From: Dehalococcoidia bacterium
GTDB taxonomy: Bacteria > Chloroflexota > Dehalococcoidia > Tepidiformales > Tepidiformaceae
NCBI GenBank assembly: GCA_007126855.1
Contig: SLAK01000057.1
Location: forward strand, 1-5,584
Reading direction: 5' to 3'
Length of the DNA stretch: 5,584 nucleotides
The number at the start of each line of letters is the position of its first letter. The first letter of the stretch is position 1. The position numbers and the translations under genes are program-made. Below are positions 1-5,264 of this stretch, one piece after another. Under the pieces are notes generated by a model that was not told the origin of the DNA, did not search any database, and worked only from the letters and a program-made list of their open reading frames with translations.

Positions 1-61
1 CTGCGGTTTCCGTGCAAACCAGAGACTCATGCTGTACCCCCTTCGTACACCGATCAGTATA

Positions 62-89
62 GGGGACATGGGCCGGTGGCCGTGCCCCC
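62..89. terminator. Imperfect hairpin past the end of the 159-aa gene, possible terminator
   Basis: GGGG at 62-65 can pair with CCCC at 86-89. After one mismatch, CATGG (67-71) pairs with CCGTG (80-84) using one G-T wobble, leaving an 8-nt loop. It lies 7 bp beyond the stop codon of the minus-strand gene ending at 97. On the plus strand it is followed by only TTT, and on the minus strand by TATACT, so a proper U-run is missing in both directions. A weak or bidirectional terminator is plausible but not shown. The remaining left edge (1-61) holds no gene I can support. Confidence 0.3.
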
Positions 90-96
90 TTTCGGA

Positions 97-576
97 TCAG
101 TCGAGCGCGGCGGGCTCGTTGAACTGCTCCCAGATGAGGTCTGCCTCCCTGGCGAAAAGGTCGCGGAGGACGACGAGCATGTGCTCGGCGTCGTTGCGAA
201 TGGCCGGGAGCGCTTCGGTGTCGCCCCCGGTGACGCGGTCGACTTCCTGTGCCAGGTGGGCCGCTTCCTGGTCGACGCGGCTGAGCTGGTTGCGGAACTG
301 GTGGAGCCGCGCCTGGAGCCAGGGGGCGTCGCGCTGGAGCTCGCCATAGAGCCCTTCGTCGCTTTCGACTTCGGCGCGGTAACGGCCCAGAGCGTCACGC
401 GCTGCGCGAAGTTCGTCGGCCACCTTGACTGCCCAGCGGCGCTCACGGCCGGGCTGTGGCCTGCCGAGCGCTTTGATGAGATGTTCCTGGGCTTCGACCA
501 GGGCGTTCCGGCTCTCTCCGGCCGCTTCGATAGCGCCGCGTTGTTCCGGTGTCAGAGTACGTTCTTCGGATGTCAT
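97..576 (-). CDS. Hypothetical all-helical cytoplasmic protein, 159 aa
   Basis: I cannot assign a function. The protein has no signal peptide, membrane segment or cysteine, and is rich in Glu, Arg, Ala and Leu with heptad-like spacing. It reads as several long amphipathic helices: about residues 10-38, 44-72, 75-112 and 120-152, broken by Gly/Pro turns (GRPQPG at 38-43, TGGDT near 115). The pattern 'W-A-x-x-V-x-x-x-L ... E-x-x-x-G-L ... P-x-L ... L' in the middle resembles small helical-bundle (hemerythrin-like) proteins of unknown role in Actinobacteria and Chloroflexota. The likeness is loose and I see no convincing metal-ligand set. The ATG at 576 is well supported: on the minus strand it is preceded by GAGGTGA, 6 nt upstream. 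It follows otsB on the same strand after a 101-bp gap, so it could be co-transcribed or have its own promoter. A role in trehalose metabolism is not indicated by the sequence. Confidence 0.75.
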   Translation of the reverse strand: MTSEERTLTPEQRGAIEAAGESRNALVEAQEHLIKALGRPQPGRERRWAVKVADELRAARDALGRYRAEVESDEGLYGELQRDAPWLQARLHQFRNQLSRVDQEAAHLAQEVDRVTGGDTEALPAIRNDAEHMLVVLRDLFAREADLIWEQFNEPAALD

Positions 577-677
577 CGCTTTTCACCTCTCCAGTGTGAA
601 CAGCACATTTGCAGTCTGATCGAAGCAGGAACGAGCGCTCCCGCGCAAGGGACTTCCGGCCACAAAGGCAGGCGCTG

Positions 678-1463
678 CTATACGGCGAGGGCCCGCGCAA
701 CAGTCTCCAGTGCTTCGCGGGCGGCTTCGGTCGATTCGAGCATCACGTCGGCGTTTTCACGGATGCCCGGGGGTGTTTCAGCACCGCCCATGACGCCACA
801 GATGAGCACCGTCTTGCCTTCGCGGCGTTCGGCGATGGCGGCTTCGAACATGGCCACGTCGGTCCGGTCGTCGCCCAGTGTGATGATTGACTTCACTTTG
901 AAGTGCCCAGCCAGCGCGGTGAGCGCGCGGTCCTTGCCGCTTTCCGCGTCCGGGAGCACTTCGAGCACCATGCGACCTTCCCGGATGCGCAGGCCCGGGG
1001 GCAACGGGCTGAGCGACTCGCGCAGCCGCTCCTCCAGGTGGGGCGCCGTGCGGAAGTGGAAAGCAGTGGAAATGGACTTCCGCTCGATATGGATGTAGAC
1101 GCCGGGGACCTGGGAGGTAACGCGCTGTTCGAGCTGTTCGAGGGCCGGGGCCAGCTTCTCCCGGTCGATCTCCGGGAGGAGCGGCGAATCGAAGGAGGGT
1201 TCGAGGCCGTGGCTTCCGATAATGGTGACGTTATCGGCGGGGACCATGCGCCGGGCGGTGTTGAGATCGCGACCGGTGATGACGGCGACGCGGCAGGCCG
1301 TGCTGAGGCGGTCGAGCACAGCCAGGGTCTGTTCAGGGACATGAGCGGCGCCGGGGTCTTCAACAATGGGAGCGAGCGTGCCATCGAGATCGGTCGCGAT
1401 GAGCAACGGCCCCCGGGCCTGGGCAATATCTCGAAGCCGCGCCGTCACTTCAGCGCTGAGCAT
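678..1463 (-). CDS. otsB: Trehalose-6-phosphate phosphatase
   Basis: Hydrolyses trehalose-6-phosphate to trehalose and phosphate, the second step of the OtsAB pathway, in the cytoplasm. It is a 261-aa HAD-superfamily enzyme of usual family length. Motif I is ATDLDGTLAPI with nucleophile D25 and general acid D27. Motif II is VITGR (61-65), followed by the family signature GSHGLE (83-88). The cap-domain signatures are ERKSISTAFHFR (127-138) and GRMVLEVLP (163-171). K177 is the motif III lysine, and motif IV is GDDRTD (197-202), which binds Mg2+. I chose the ATG at 1463 because GGAGG lies 6 nt upstream of it and family homology begins just after. An in-frame upstream ATG at 1589 would add 42 residues with no homology and no good SD. 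Its usual partner otsA is on the same strand but more than 1.4 kb upstream, beyond four divergently oriented TA genes, so the two are unlikely to share a simple operon here. Confidence 0.95.
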   Translation of the reverse strand: MLSAEVTARLRDIAQARGPLLIATDLDGTLAPIVEDPGAAHVPEQTLAVLDRLSTACRVAVITGRDLNTARRMVPADNVTIIGSHGLEPSFDSPLLPEIDREKLAPALEQLEQRVTSQVPGVYIHIERKSISTAFHFRTAPHLEERLRESLSPLPPGLRIREGRMVLEVLPDAESGKDRALTALAGHFKVKSIITLGDDRTDVAMFEAAIAERREGKTVLICGVMGGAETPPGIRENADVMLESTEAAREALETVARALAV

Positions 1464-1512
1464 AGATGTCCTCCAGAGGGGGCCAGTGTGGCTGCCCCTG
1501 CCGGCTATCATC

Positions 1513-1525
1513 GCGCCTTGGGCGC
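1513..1525. promoter_or_regulatory. Short perfect inverted repeat in the otsB upstream region
   Basis: GCGCC (1513-1517) and GGCGC (1521-1525) form a perfect 5-bp inverted repeat with a 3-nt centre, about 50 bp upstream of the otsB start. On the minus strand it falls between a possible -35 (TTGGTC) and a weak -10 (GATGAT, 17-nt spacer), so it could be a regulatory site or a chance hairpin in GC-rich DNA. The promoter hexamers match the consensus only partly. Confidence 0.2.
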
Positions 1526-1558
1526 ACCCGACCAACCATGTGATAAGCAATCGTGGCC

Positions 1559-1588
1559 TGGCAACCCTGCCGAAGCCGGGCGTTGCCA
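1559..1588. promoter_or_regulatory. Inverted repeat, candidate operator/promoter of the VapBC-type operon
   Basis: TGGCAAC (1559-1565) and GTTGCCA (1582-1588) form a perfect 7-bp inverted repeat with arm centres 23 bp apart, about two helical turns. The right arm contains TTGCCA, five of six matches to a -35 hexamer, with a weak -10 (TACCGT, 1606-1611) 17 nt further on. Antitoxins of this class usually repress their own operon by binding such repeats, so autoregulation at this site is a reasonable inference. The promoter assignment itself is tentative. Confidence 0.35.
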
Positions 1589-1651
1589 CCCAGCATCCCG
1601 CAGGCTACCGTGGGCATATTAAGACCAGCGTCTGACCAGAATGAGGCTGCC

Positions 1652-1885
1652 ATGAAACAGGTCGGTGTTTACGAGGCAAAAACGCAGCTGCCCCGGCTGC
1701 TGGATGCGGTAGAACGCGGCGAGACCATTGTTATCACACGCCACGGGCGGCCGATCGCGCGGTTGACGCCAATGCGCCCGCGGCGCCGCAGTGTGGAAGA
1801 GACGATTGAGGCCATCGAGCAATTCCCCAGGATCAGGCTGGACGGCATCACCATCCGCGAACTCATCGAAGAGGGCCGCCTCTGA
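1652..1885 (+). CDS. Phd/YefM-family antitoxin of a VapBC-type module
   Basis: A 77-aa antitoxin that should neutralise the adjacent PIN ribonuclease and repress its own operon. The N-terminal half is a typical Phd/YefM DNA-binding fold: VGVYEAKTQLPRLLDAVERGE, followed by IVITRHGRPIARLTP (residues about 4-40). The C-terminal part (about 46-77), ending in TIRELIEEGRL, is the expected toxin-binding tail. The ATG at 1652 is preceded by GAGG with a 5-nt spacer. An in-frame ATG at 1553 would add 33 residues that do not resemble the family and is rejected. The stop codon overlaps the toxin start by one base (TGATG), a sign of translational coupling. It is transcribed divergently from otsB across a 188-bp gap that must hold promoters for both. 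No family-level oddity is visible, and I leave the symbol blank because Phd-type partners of PIN toxins are named inconsistently. Confidence 0.9.
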   Translation: MKQVGVYEAKTQLPRLLDAVERGETIVITRHGRPIARLTPMRPRRRSVEETIEAIEQFPRIRLDGITIRELIEEGRL

Positions 1886-2295
1886 TGCCGTTTGTGCTGG
1901 ATGCATCCGTCTCCCTTTCGTGGTTCTTCGAGGATGAAGACTCAGATTTCGCCAGGCGGGTTTTGCGACGCCTCAGCACGGACACTGCGCTTGTCCCGTC
2001 GCTGTGGCCTATTGAGGTTGCCAACGTGCTGGTTGTCGCCGAACGAAGAGGGCGAGCGGGTACTGCACAAGTCGCCGCTGCAATTGCACTCTCAAAGAAC
2101 CTCCCGATTTCGGTACAGGACGCTGATTCGGAGCTGGTCTTCGGCGCGGTACTCGATCTTGCCCGGTTGCAGGGGCTATCCGCCTATGACGCGGCGTACC
2201 TGGACCTGGCCATGCGAGAGGGGTTGCCGCTGGCAACGCAGGACGCTGCGATGCGGGCAGCCGCGGAGGCGGTCGGTGTGCCGCTGGTGGAGTAG
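1885..2295 (+). CDS. vapC: PIN-domain toxin, VapC-like ribonuclease
   Basis: A 136-aa single-domain PIN protein, expected to be a Mg2+-dependent endoribonuclease that cuts tRNA or rRNA and arrests growth when freed from its antitoxin. All four conserved acidic residues are visible: D6 in FVLDAS, E44 in LWPIEVANVL, D102 in LSAYDAAYLDLA, and D120 in LATQD. The order and spacing match active VapC proteins, and the length is normal, so the gene looks intact. The ATG at 1885 overlaps the antitoxin stop by one base, with GAGGG about 9 nt upstream inside the antitoxin's last codons. The antitoxin-first order is the usual one for VapBC. The cellular target cannot be read from the sequence. Confidence 0.92.
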   Translation: MPFVLDASVSLSWFFEDEDSDFARRVLRRLSTDTALVPSLWPIEVANVLVVAERRGRAGTAQVAAAIALSKNLPISVQDADSELVFGAVLDLARLQGLSAYDAAYLDLAMREGLPLATQDAAMRAAAEAVGVPLVE

Positions 2296-2315
2296 CCACC
2301 TGACACGTTGGACTG

Positions 2316-2332
2316 GTATACAATTTGTATAC
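2316..2332. promoter_or_regulatory. Perfect 17-bp palindrome, candidate operator of the second TA module
   Basis: GTATACAA (2316-2323), a single central T, and TTGTATAC (2325-2332) make a perfect 8+1+8 palindrome in the 54-bp gap between the PIN toxin stop and the GTG of the next gene. Each arm also contains GTATAC, itself a 6-bp palindrome. It contains a -10-like TACAAT (2319-2324). Ribbon-helix-helix antitoxins bind such AT-rich palindromes over their own promoters, so this is a strong candidate for repression by the protein encoded at 2630-2875. I see no convincing -35 hexamer. Confidence 0.6.
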
Positions 2333-2349
2333 GCTGAAGGCGGGCGCCA

Positions 2350-2628
2350 GTGAAAATCGATGCCCTGGAGATTGATGATCACATTCTGGACAAGATCGAA
2401 TCCAAACACGGCGTTCCTTTTCGCGAGGTGGAAGAGGTGTGCTATTCGTCTTGACGGCACGTTCGTCGCGGCCGGGGCGGTTTGTACAAGGTTTTTGGTC
2501 AGTCCGGGGGCGGCAGGATGCTTCTCGTGATTCTCGCCGATCGAGGCGGAGGCATATGGAACGTTGTCACTGCTCGGGCAATGACACTGACCGAGCGGCG
2601 CCTCTACAGGCGGCAGGTGGGAGACTGA
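2350..2628 (+). pseudogene. BrnT-like toxin gene interrupted by an in-frame TGA
   Basis: Reading from the GTG at 2350, one frame runs for 93 codons to a TGA at 2626-2628, broken only by a TGA at 2452-2454 (codon 35). Both halves look like one protein. Before the stop is the family-like segment DKIESKHGVPFREVEEVCYS. After it come GLYKVFGQSGGGRMLLVIL, then WNVVTARAMTLTERRLYRR, the typical C-terminus of BrnT/RelE-fold small toxins. No frame change is needed; a single C-to-T change of CGA (Arg) to TGA would explain everything. The GTG has AAGG about 9 nt upstream and follows the palindrome at 2316. Toxin-first order with an RHH antitoxin 1 nt downstream is the normal BrnTA arrangement. As read, only a 34-residue fragment would be made, lacking the RNase core, so the toxin is probably dead. 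A sequencing error or stop-codon readthrough are the alternatives. The family assignment rests on remembered motifs, not on a search. Confidence 0.8.
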
Positions 2629-2629
2629 T

Positions 2630-2875
2630 ATGTCCGAGTTAGACCGCGAAGTTCAGAAGCTCGAAGAGGGCGAAGCGTGGGAAGAGACCGATGAGGTCGT
2701 TGAAGCGGAGGTAAGACAGCCGCTCGACAAGGTGGTCCCGGTCCGCTTGTCGTCGGAGATGTGGGAAGAGCTACGGCGCGAGGCGCGGACGGTTGGCGTT
2801 GGCCCGACGACGCTGGCACGGATGTGGCTGCTGGAACGGCTCCGGCAGGAAGCGAGCCGCCGCACCACCGGATGA
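2630..2875 (+). CDS. Ribbon-helix-helix (CopG/BrnA-like) antitoxin
   Basis: An 81-aa DNA-binding antitoxin, expected to pair with the BrnT-like toxin just upstream. Residues 1-31 are very acidic (many Glu/Asp) and probably flexible, a likely toxin-binding segment. Residues 34-40 (KVVPVRL) form the DNA-contacting ribbon, about 42-55 (SEMWEELRREARTV) the first helix, and about 59-72 (PTTLARMWLLERLR) the second, with the usual G-V-G-P turn between them. A short basic tail follows. The ATG at 2630 is preceded by GGGAG with a 6-nt spacer, located within the toxin's last codons, and begins 1 nt after the toxin stop. The toxin reading frame upstream is interrupted, so this gene may now be an orphan antitoxin acting only as a repressor. 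Early termination of translation in the toxin could also lower its expression through polarity. Its stop lies 10 bp from the convergent end of otsA. Confidence 0.88.
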   Translation: MSELDREVQKLEEGEAWEETDEVVEAEVRQPLDKVVPVRLSSEMWEELRREARTVGVGPTTLARMWLLERLRQEASRRTTG

Positions 2876-2885
2876 GCGCAGGCCC

Positions 2886-4373
2886 TCAGCGCGCCGCATA
2901 CGCGGCGTCGAGGGCTGCCAGGTAGCGTTCGCCCCAGCCGGTGGCGTCGCCGGCCCGGACGGCCTCGACCAGCCGGTCGCTGATCGAACCGAAGCGCCCT
3001 TCGACTGCGTCGCGCAGGACAGCTACGAAGCCTTCGTGATCCAGCGGGTCGAGCGGGACCAGCCCTTCGTTTTCGAAGCCCGCGAAGGCGCTGGCGACGC
3101 CCGCGTCCTGGCCGGTGAGCACAACGCCGCGTTCACCTGCAGGCCGCGCCGACTGGACCGCCACCGCCTGGAGCGGCACCAAATTCATCCCGTCGCTGAG
3201 CGAGGAGGTGCAGACAACGTCGGCGGCGGCCAGCAGGCCGAGCACCTGCGAGAACGGCAGGGCCTGCGCCGTGTTGATGAAGAGCGCACCGGGAGGTGCT
3301 GCCTCCCGCGCTTCGGCCGCGAGCGACTCGATCTTTGCCTGGTAGCGATCGTAGGCGGGCACGCCCTGGCGGGTGGGTGAAGCAATGCCGACATAGCTGA
3401 AGCTGTGGCCCTCACGGTAGAGGTGGGCGATGGCGCGGAGGCGTTCGGGCACGCCTTTGGTGTAGTCGGCGCGTTCCAGCCCGACCACCAGGGGGCGCTG
3501 CCAGTCGCCAGCATGGCGGACGATGCCGGGCAGCTCGCCGGCGGCGCCTTCCTGGATGGTCGCATCGACGTCGATTCCGACCGGGAAGGCGTCGACGGTT
3601 ACCCGCCTGCCTTTGACGCGCAGGGCTTCGCCATCGCGCTCGGCCAGGCCCAGTTCGACCGAGGCGTTGCGGAAGCGGCCAACGTCCGCCGGTGTCTGGA
3701 GGCCCACCAGGTCGGCGCCAAGGATGCCGTTAAGCCATGCGGTGAAACGCTTGAGCCCGGCGTTGTCCAGGAATTCGCGCGCGATCGCGATGGTCGGGAA
3801 GGGCGTGTGGAGGAAGAAGCCGATGCGGCCCTGGTAGCCGCGCTCACGCACGCGGGCGGGAACAAGGCCGAGCTGGTAGTCGTGAACCCAGCAGGACTCG
3901 CCGCGTCCGGCGTCGACGACGGCTTCGGCGAAGGTGGCATTCACTTCCTGGAAGGCATCCCAATCGCCGCGGGCCGGCAGCACGGGTTCGGGAAAGTAGT
4001 CGGTGACGCGGGGAAGCGGCGCGCGGACCAGGTGCATGATCGGCCAGAGGAAGCCATTGGCCGTGGCCGCATAGTGGCCTTCCCAGGTGGGGTCGTCGAA
4101 ATAGAGCCGCCGATGGGCCAGGGTACCGCCGCCGGGCAGTTCCAGCATTTCGCGGCCGTCGACGTCGGTCCATTCGCGGTCGTAGATGCCGCGGCCGGCG
4201 CCGATCCATGTGGTGGAGCCGTCTCGGGCAATGGTAGGCGACACGGCGACGAGCAGGCCGCCGGTGCCTGCGGGCGGGGGCGGACCGCCGCCGGGCGGCG
4301 TGTTGTGGTCGAGATAGGCACGGTTAGCAAAGATCAGATCGGCCGTTGGGGGCATGGATACCAGTGTACGCAC
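2886..4373 (-). CDS. otsA: Trehalose-6-phosphate synthase (glycosyltransferase family 20)
   Basis: Transfers glucose from a nucleotide-glucose donor to glucose-6-phosphate, giving trehalose-6-phosphate. It is a 495-aa GT20 enzyme, near normal length. Visible signatures are the N-terminal FANRAY (15-20), glycine loop GTGGL (36-40) after a Pro/Gly-rich insert (25-35), WIGAGRG (56-62), NGFLWPIMH (106-114), VHDYQL (163-168), FFLHTPFPT (186-194), and FPVGIDVD (263-270). The donor-phosphate motif is GLERADYTKGVPERL with R301 and K306, matching R262/K267 of E. coli OtsA. SDGMNLVPLQAVAVQ (393-407) keeps the Asp (D394) but has Q402 where E. coli has E369. I prefer the GTG at 4373, which has AGGGGA 8 nt upstream; an ATG at 4355 lacks an SD. 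Glucosylglycerol-phosphate synthase is a related GT20 alternative, but an OtsB on the same strand favours trehalose. The gene is divergent from the lipoprotein gene (58 bp between starts) and convergent with the RHH antitoxin. Confidence 0.92.
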   Translation of the reverse strand: MRTLVSMPPTADLIFANRAYLDHNTPPGGGPPPPAGTGGLLVAVSPTIARDGSTTWIGAGRGIYDREWTDVDGREMLELPGGGTLAHRRLYFDDPTWEGHYAATANGFLWPIMHLVRAPLPRVTDYFPEPVLPARGDWDAFQEVNATFAEAVVDAGRGESCWVHDYQLGLVPARVRERGYQGRIGFFLHTPFPTIAIAREFLDNAGLKRFTAWLNGILGADLVGLQTPADVGRFRNASVELGLAERDGEALRVKGRRVTVDAFPVGIDVDATIQEGAAGELPGIVRHAGDWQRPLVVGLERADYTKGVPERLRAIAHLYREGHSFSYVGIASPTRQGVPAYDRYQAKIESLAAEAREAAPPGALFINTAQALPFSQVLGLLAAADVVCTSSLSDGMNLVPLQAVAVQSARPAGERGVVLTGQDAGVASAFAGFENEGLVPLDPLDHEGFVAVLRDAVEGRFGSISDRLVEAVRAGDATGWGERYLAALDAAYAAR

Positions 4374-4431
4374 CGGGCTGGTCCCCTGCGACGCTCGCGC
4401 ACCGGGAACGCGCCGGATACGGTGATATGTG

Positions 4432-4923
4432 ATGGAACGACGGACGGGAATTGTGGGAAGTCGGTGGGGGCTGGTGATGGCAGCCCTGCTTGCCGGCGCA
4501 CTGCTGGCCGCATGCGACGACGAATTGCTGCCCGAAGGCCAGGAAGGCGTGTCGACGCTGTGCGGTCCCTACCGCGCCGTGGCGAATGCTTTCCCTTTCG
4601 ACATACCGCCGGACCTGAGCAACCCGGGCGAAAACCTAAGAGCCCGCGACGCTATCGAACGGCTGGGCTTCGAAGTGGCCGCGTTGCACGACGCGGTGCG
4701 CATAAGCCCCGAAACGCAGGCGAGCGAAGCCTTCGGGCGATACGCCACTGCGATTGACGATGCGCTGGCGGATGCCGAGGAGGGGACGGTGGGGCTGGAC
4801 GCGCCGTCGGACTGGTTGCGCTACCAGGATGAGCTGAACGAGCGCGAGCGGGGAGCGCGCAATGAACTGAAGGACACGCTGGCCGGGATCGGCGTCGACC
4901 TGGAAGCCGAATGCCCACGGTAG
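4432..4923 (+). CDS. Secreted lipoprotein of unknown function, 163 aa
   Basis: The N-terminus is a classic lipoprotein signal: basic start (MERRTGIVGSR), hydrophobic core (about 12-27, WGLVMAALLAGALLAA), and lipobox L-A-A-C with C28 as the expected lipidated residue. It should be exported by Sec and anchored to the outer face of the cytoplasmic membrane. The mature part is acidic and mostly helical. Only two cysteines remain, C44 (STLCGPY) and C161 (EAECPR), near either end; they could form a disulfide that closes the domain. I do not recognise the family. Start choice: the ATG at 4432 follows a GTG at 4429 directly; I take the ATG because GGTGA, complementary to the anti-SD, ends 6 nt before it. 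The 58-bp gap to the divergent otsA start must hold both promoters, so the two genes could share regulation, though no clear hexamers stand out. Confidence 0.85.
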   Translation: MERRTGIVGSRWGLVMAALLAGALLAACDDELLPEGQEGVSTLCGPYRAVANAFPFDIPPDLSNPGENLRARDAIERLGFEVAALHDAVRISPETQASEAFGRYATAIDDALADAEEGTVGLDAPSDWLRYQDELNERERGARNELKDTLAGIGVDLEAECPR

Positions 4924-4933
4924 CCCCTGGCTC

Positions 4934-4963
4934 CTGACCGCGCGGCGCGGCGGAGCGTATACT
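4934..4963 (+). promoter_or_regulatory. Candidate promoter for the small membrane protein, possibly leaderless
   Basis: TATACT at 4958-4963 is a five-of-six match to the -10 consensus. CTGACC at 4934-4939 is a four-of-six -35 match at an 18-nt spacing. The -10 ends only 6 nt before the ATG at 4970, so transcription would start at or next to the A of the start codon, giving an mRNA without a leader. This agrees with the lack of a good SD in front of that ATG. Inferred from sequence only. Confidence 0.45.
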
Positions 4964-4969
4964 GGCGGC

Positions 4970-5245
4970 ATGGTTGATATGTCTCGTTACGAGTCGCGGG
5001 GTGAGCGCCCGAGCGTACGCGACGAATTGCGCCGCCAGATGGAAGAGATGCTGCGCGGCGGGCGGCGGCCGACGCCAACGGTGATCCGGGAGACGGAGAC
5101 TACGCGGCGCGGCGGGGCCATGGGCGAAGGCGAGCACACTGGATTTGCGATGGCGGCCTTTGTTGGCTATTGGGCATTGCCGCTCATAGCACGCCGGAAG
5201 CGGCGCAAGCGGCGGCGGCGCGCCCGCCCTGACGCGCAGTCCTGA
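4970..5245 (+). CDS. Small one-pass membrane protein with polybasic C-terminal tail, 91 aa
   Basis: I do not recognise this protein. Residues 1-57 are hydrophilic and charged, with a likely helix at about 15-29 (SVRDELRRQMEEMLR) and a Thr/Arg-rich linker. A single hydrophobic segment spans about 58-74 (GFAMAAFVGYWALPLIA). It is followed at once by RRKRRKRRRRAR (75-86), which should hold the C-terminus in the cytoplasm (positive-inside rule) and could bind acidic lipids or nucleic acid. The ATG at 4970 lacks a clear SD but lies 6 nt after a good -10, suggesting leaderless translation; an ATG at 4979 is an alternative start. It follows the lipoprotein gene on the same strand after 46 bp and probably has its own promoter. 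The tail is encoded by GC-rich CGG/CGC codons, so part of its composition may reflect base bias. The open frame, start context and membrane segment support a real gene, but less firmly than its neighbours. Confidence 0.65.
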   Translation: MVDMSRYESRGERPSVRDELRRQMEEMLRGGRRPTPTVIRETETTRRGGAMGEGEHTGFAMAAFVGYWALPLIARRKRRKRRRRARPDAQS

Positions 5246-5264
5246 CCTCAGCGGCTGCCCGTAG

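Noticed and set aside
5..20. GGTTT/AAACC inverted repeat at the left edge
   Set aside because: A 5-bp stem with no neighbouring gene context in the window; likely chance.
76..1098. A 340-codon plus-strand open frame opposite the 159-aa gene and otsB
   Set aside because: It overlaps two minus-strand genes with strong SDs and, for otsB, full HAD motifs. No domain is recognisable in it.
1464..1589. N-terminal extension of otsB to the ATG at 1589
   Set aside because: The added 42 residues lack family similarity and a good SD, whereas the ATG at 1463 has GGAGG at ideal spacing.
1553..1651. N-terminal extension of the Phd-like antitoxin
   Set aside because: The extra residues do not belong to the fold and would overlap the candidate operator; the ATG at 1652 has its own SD.
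2452..2454. TGA read as selenocysteine
   Set aside because: Homologous small toxins are not selenoproteins as far as I know, I see no clear SECIS-like hairpin just downstream, and CGA (Arg) fits the position better.
3405..4757. A 450-codon plus-strand open frame opposite otsA
   Set aside because: It is antisense to the clearly recognisable otsA and runs into the lipoprotein gene in another frame. Its composition (long runs of Gly, Ala, Arg and Val without motifs) is what a GC-rich shadow frame gives.
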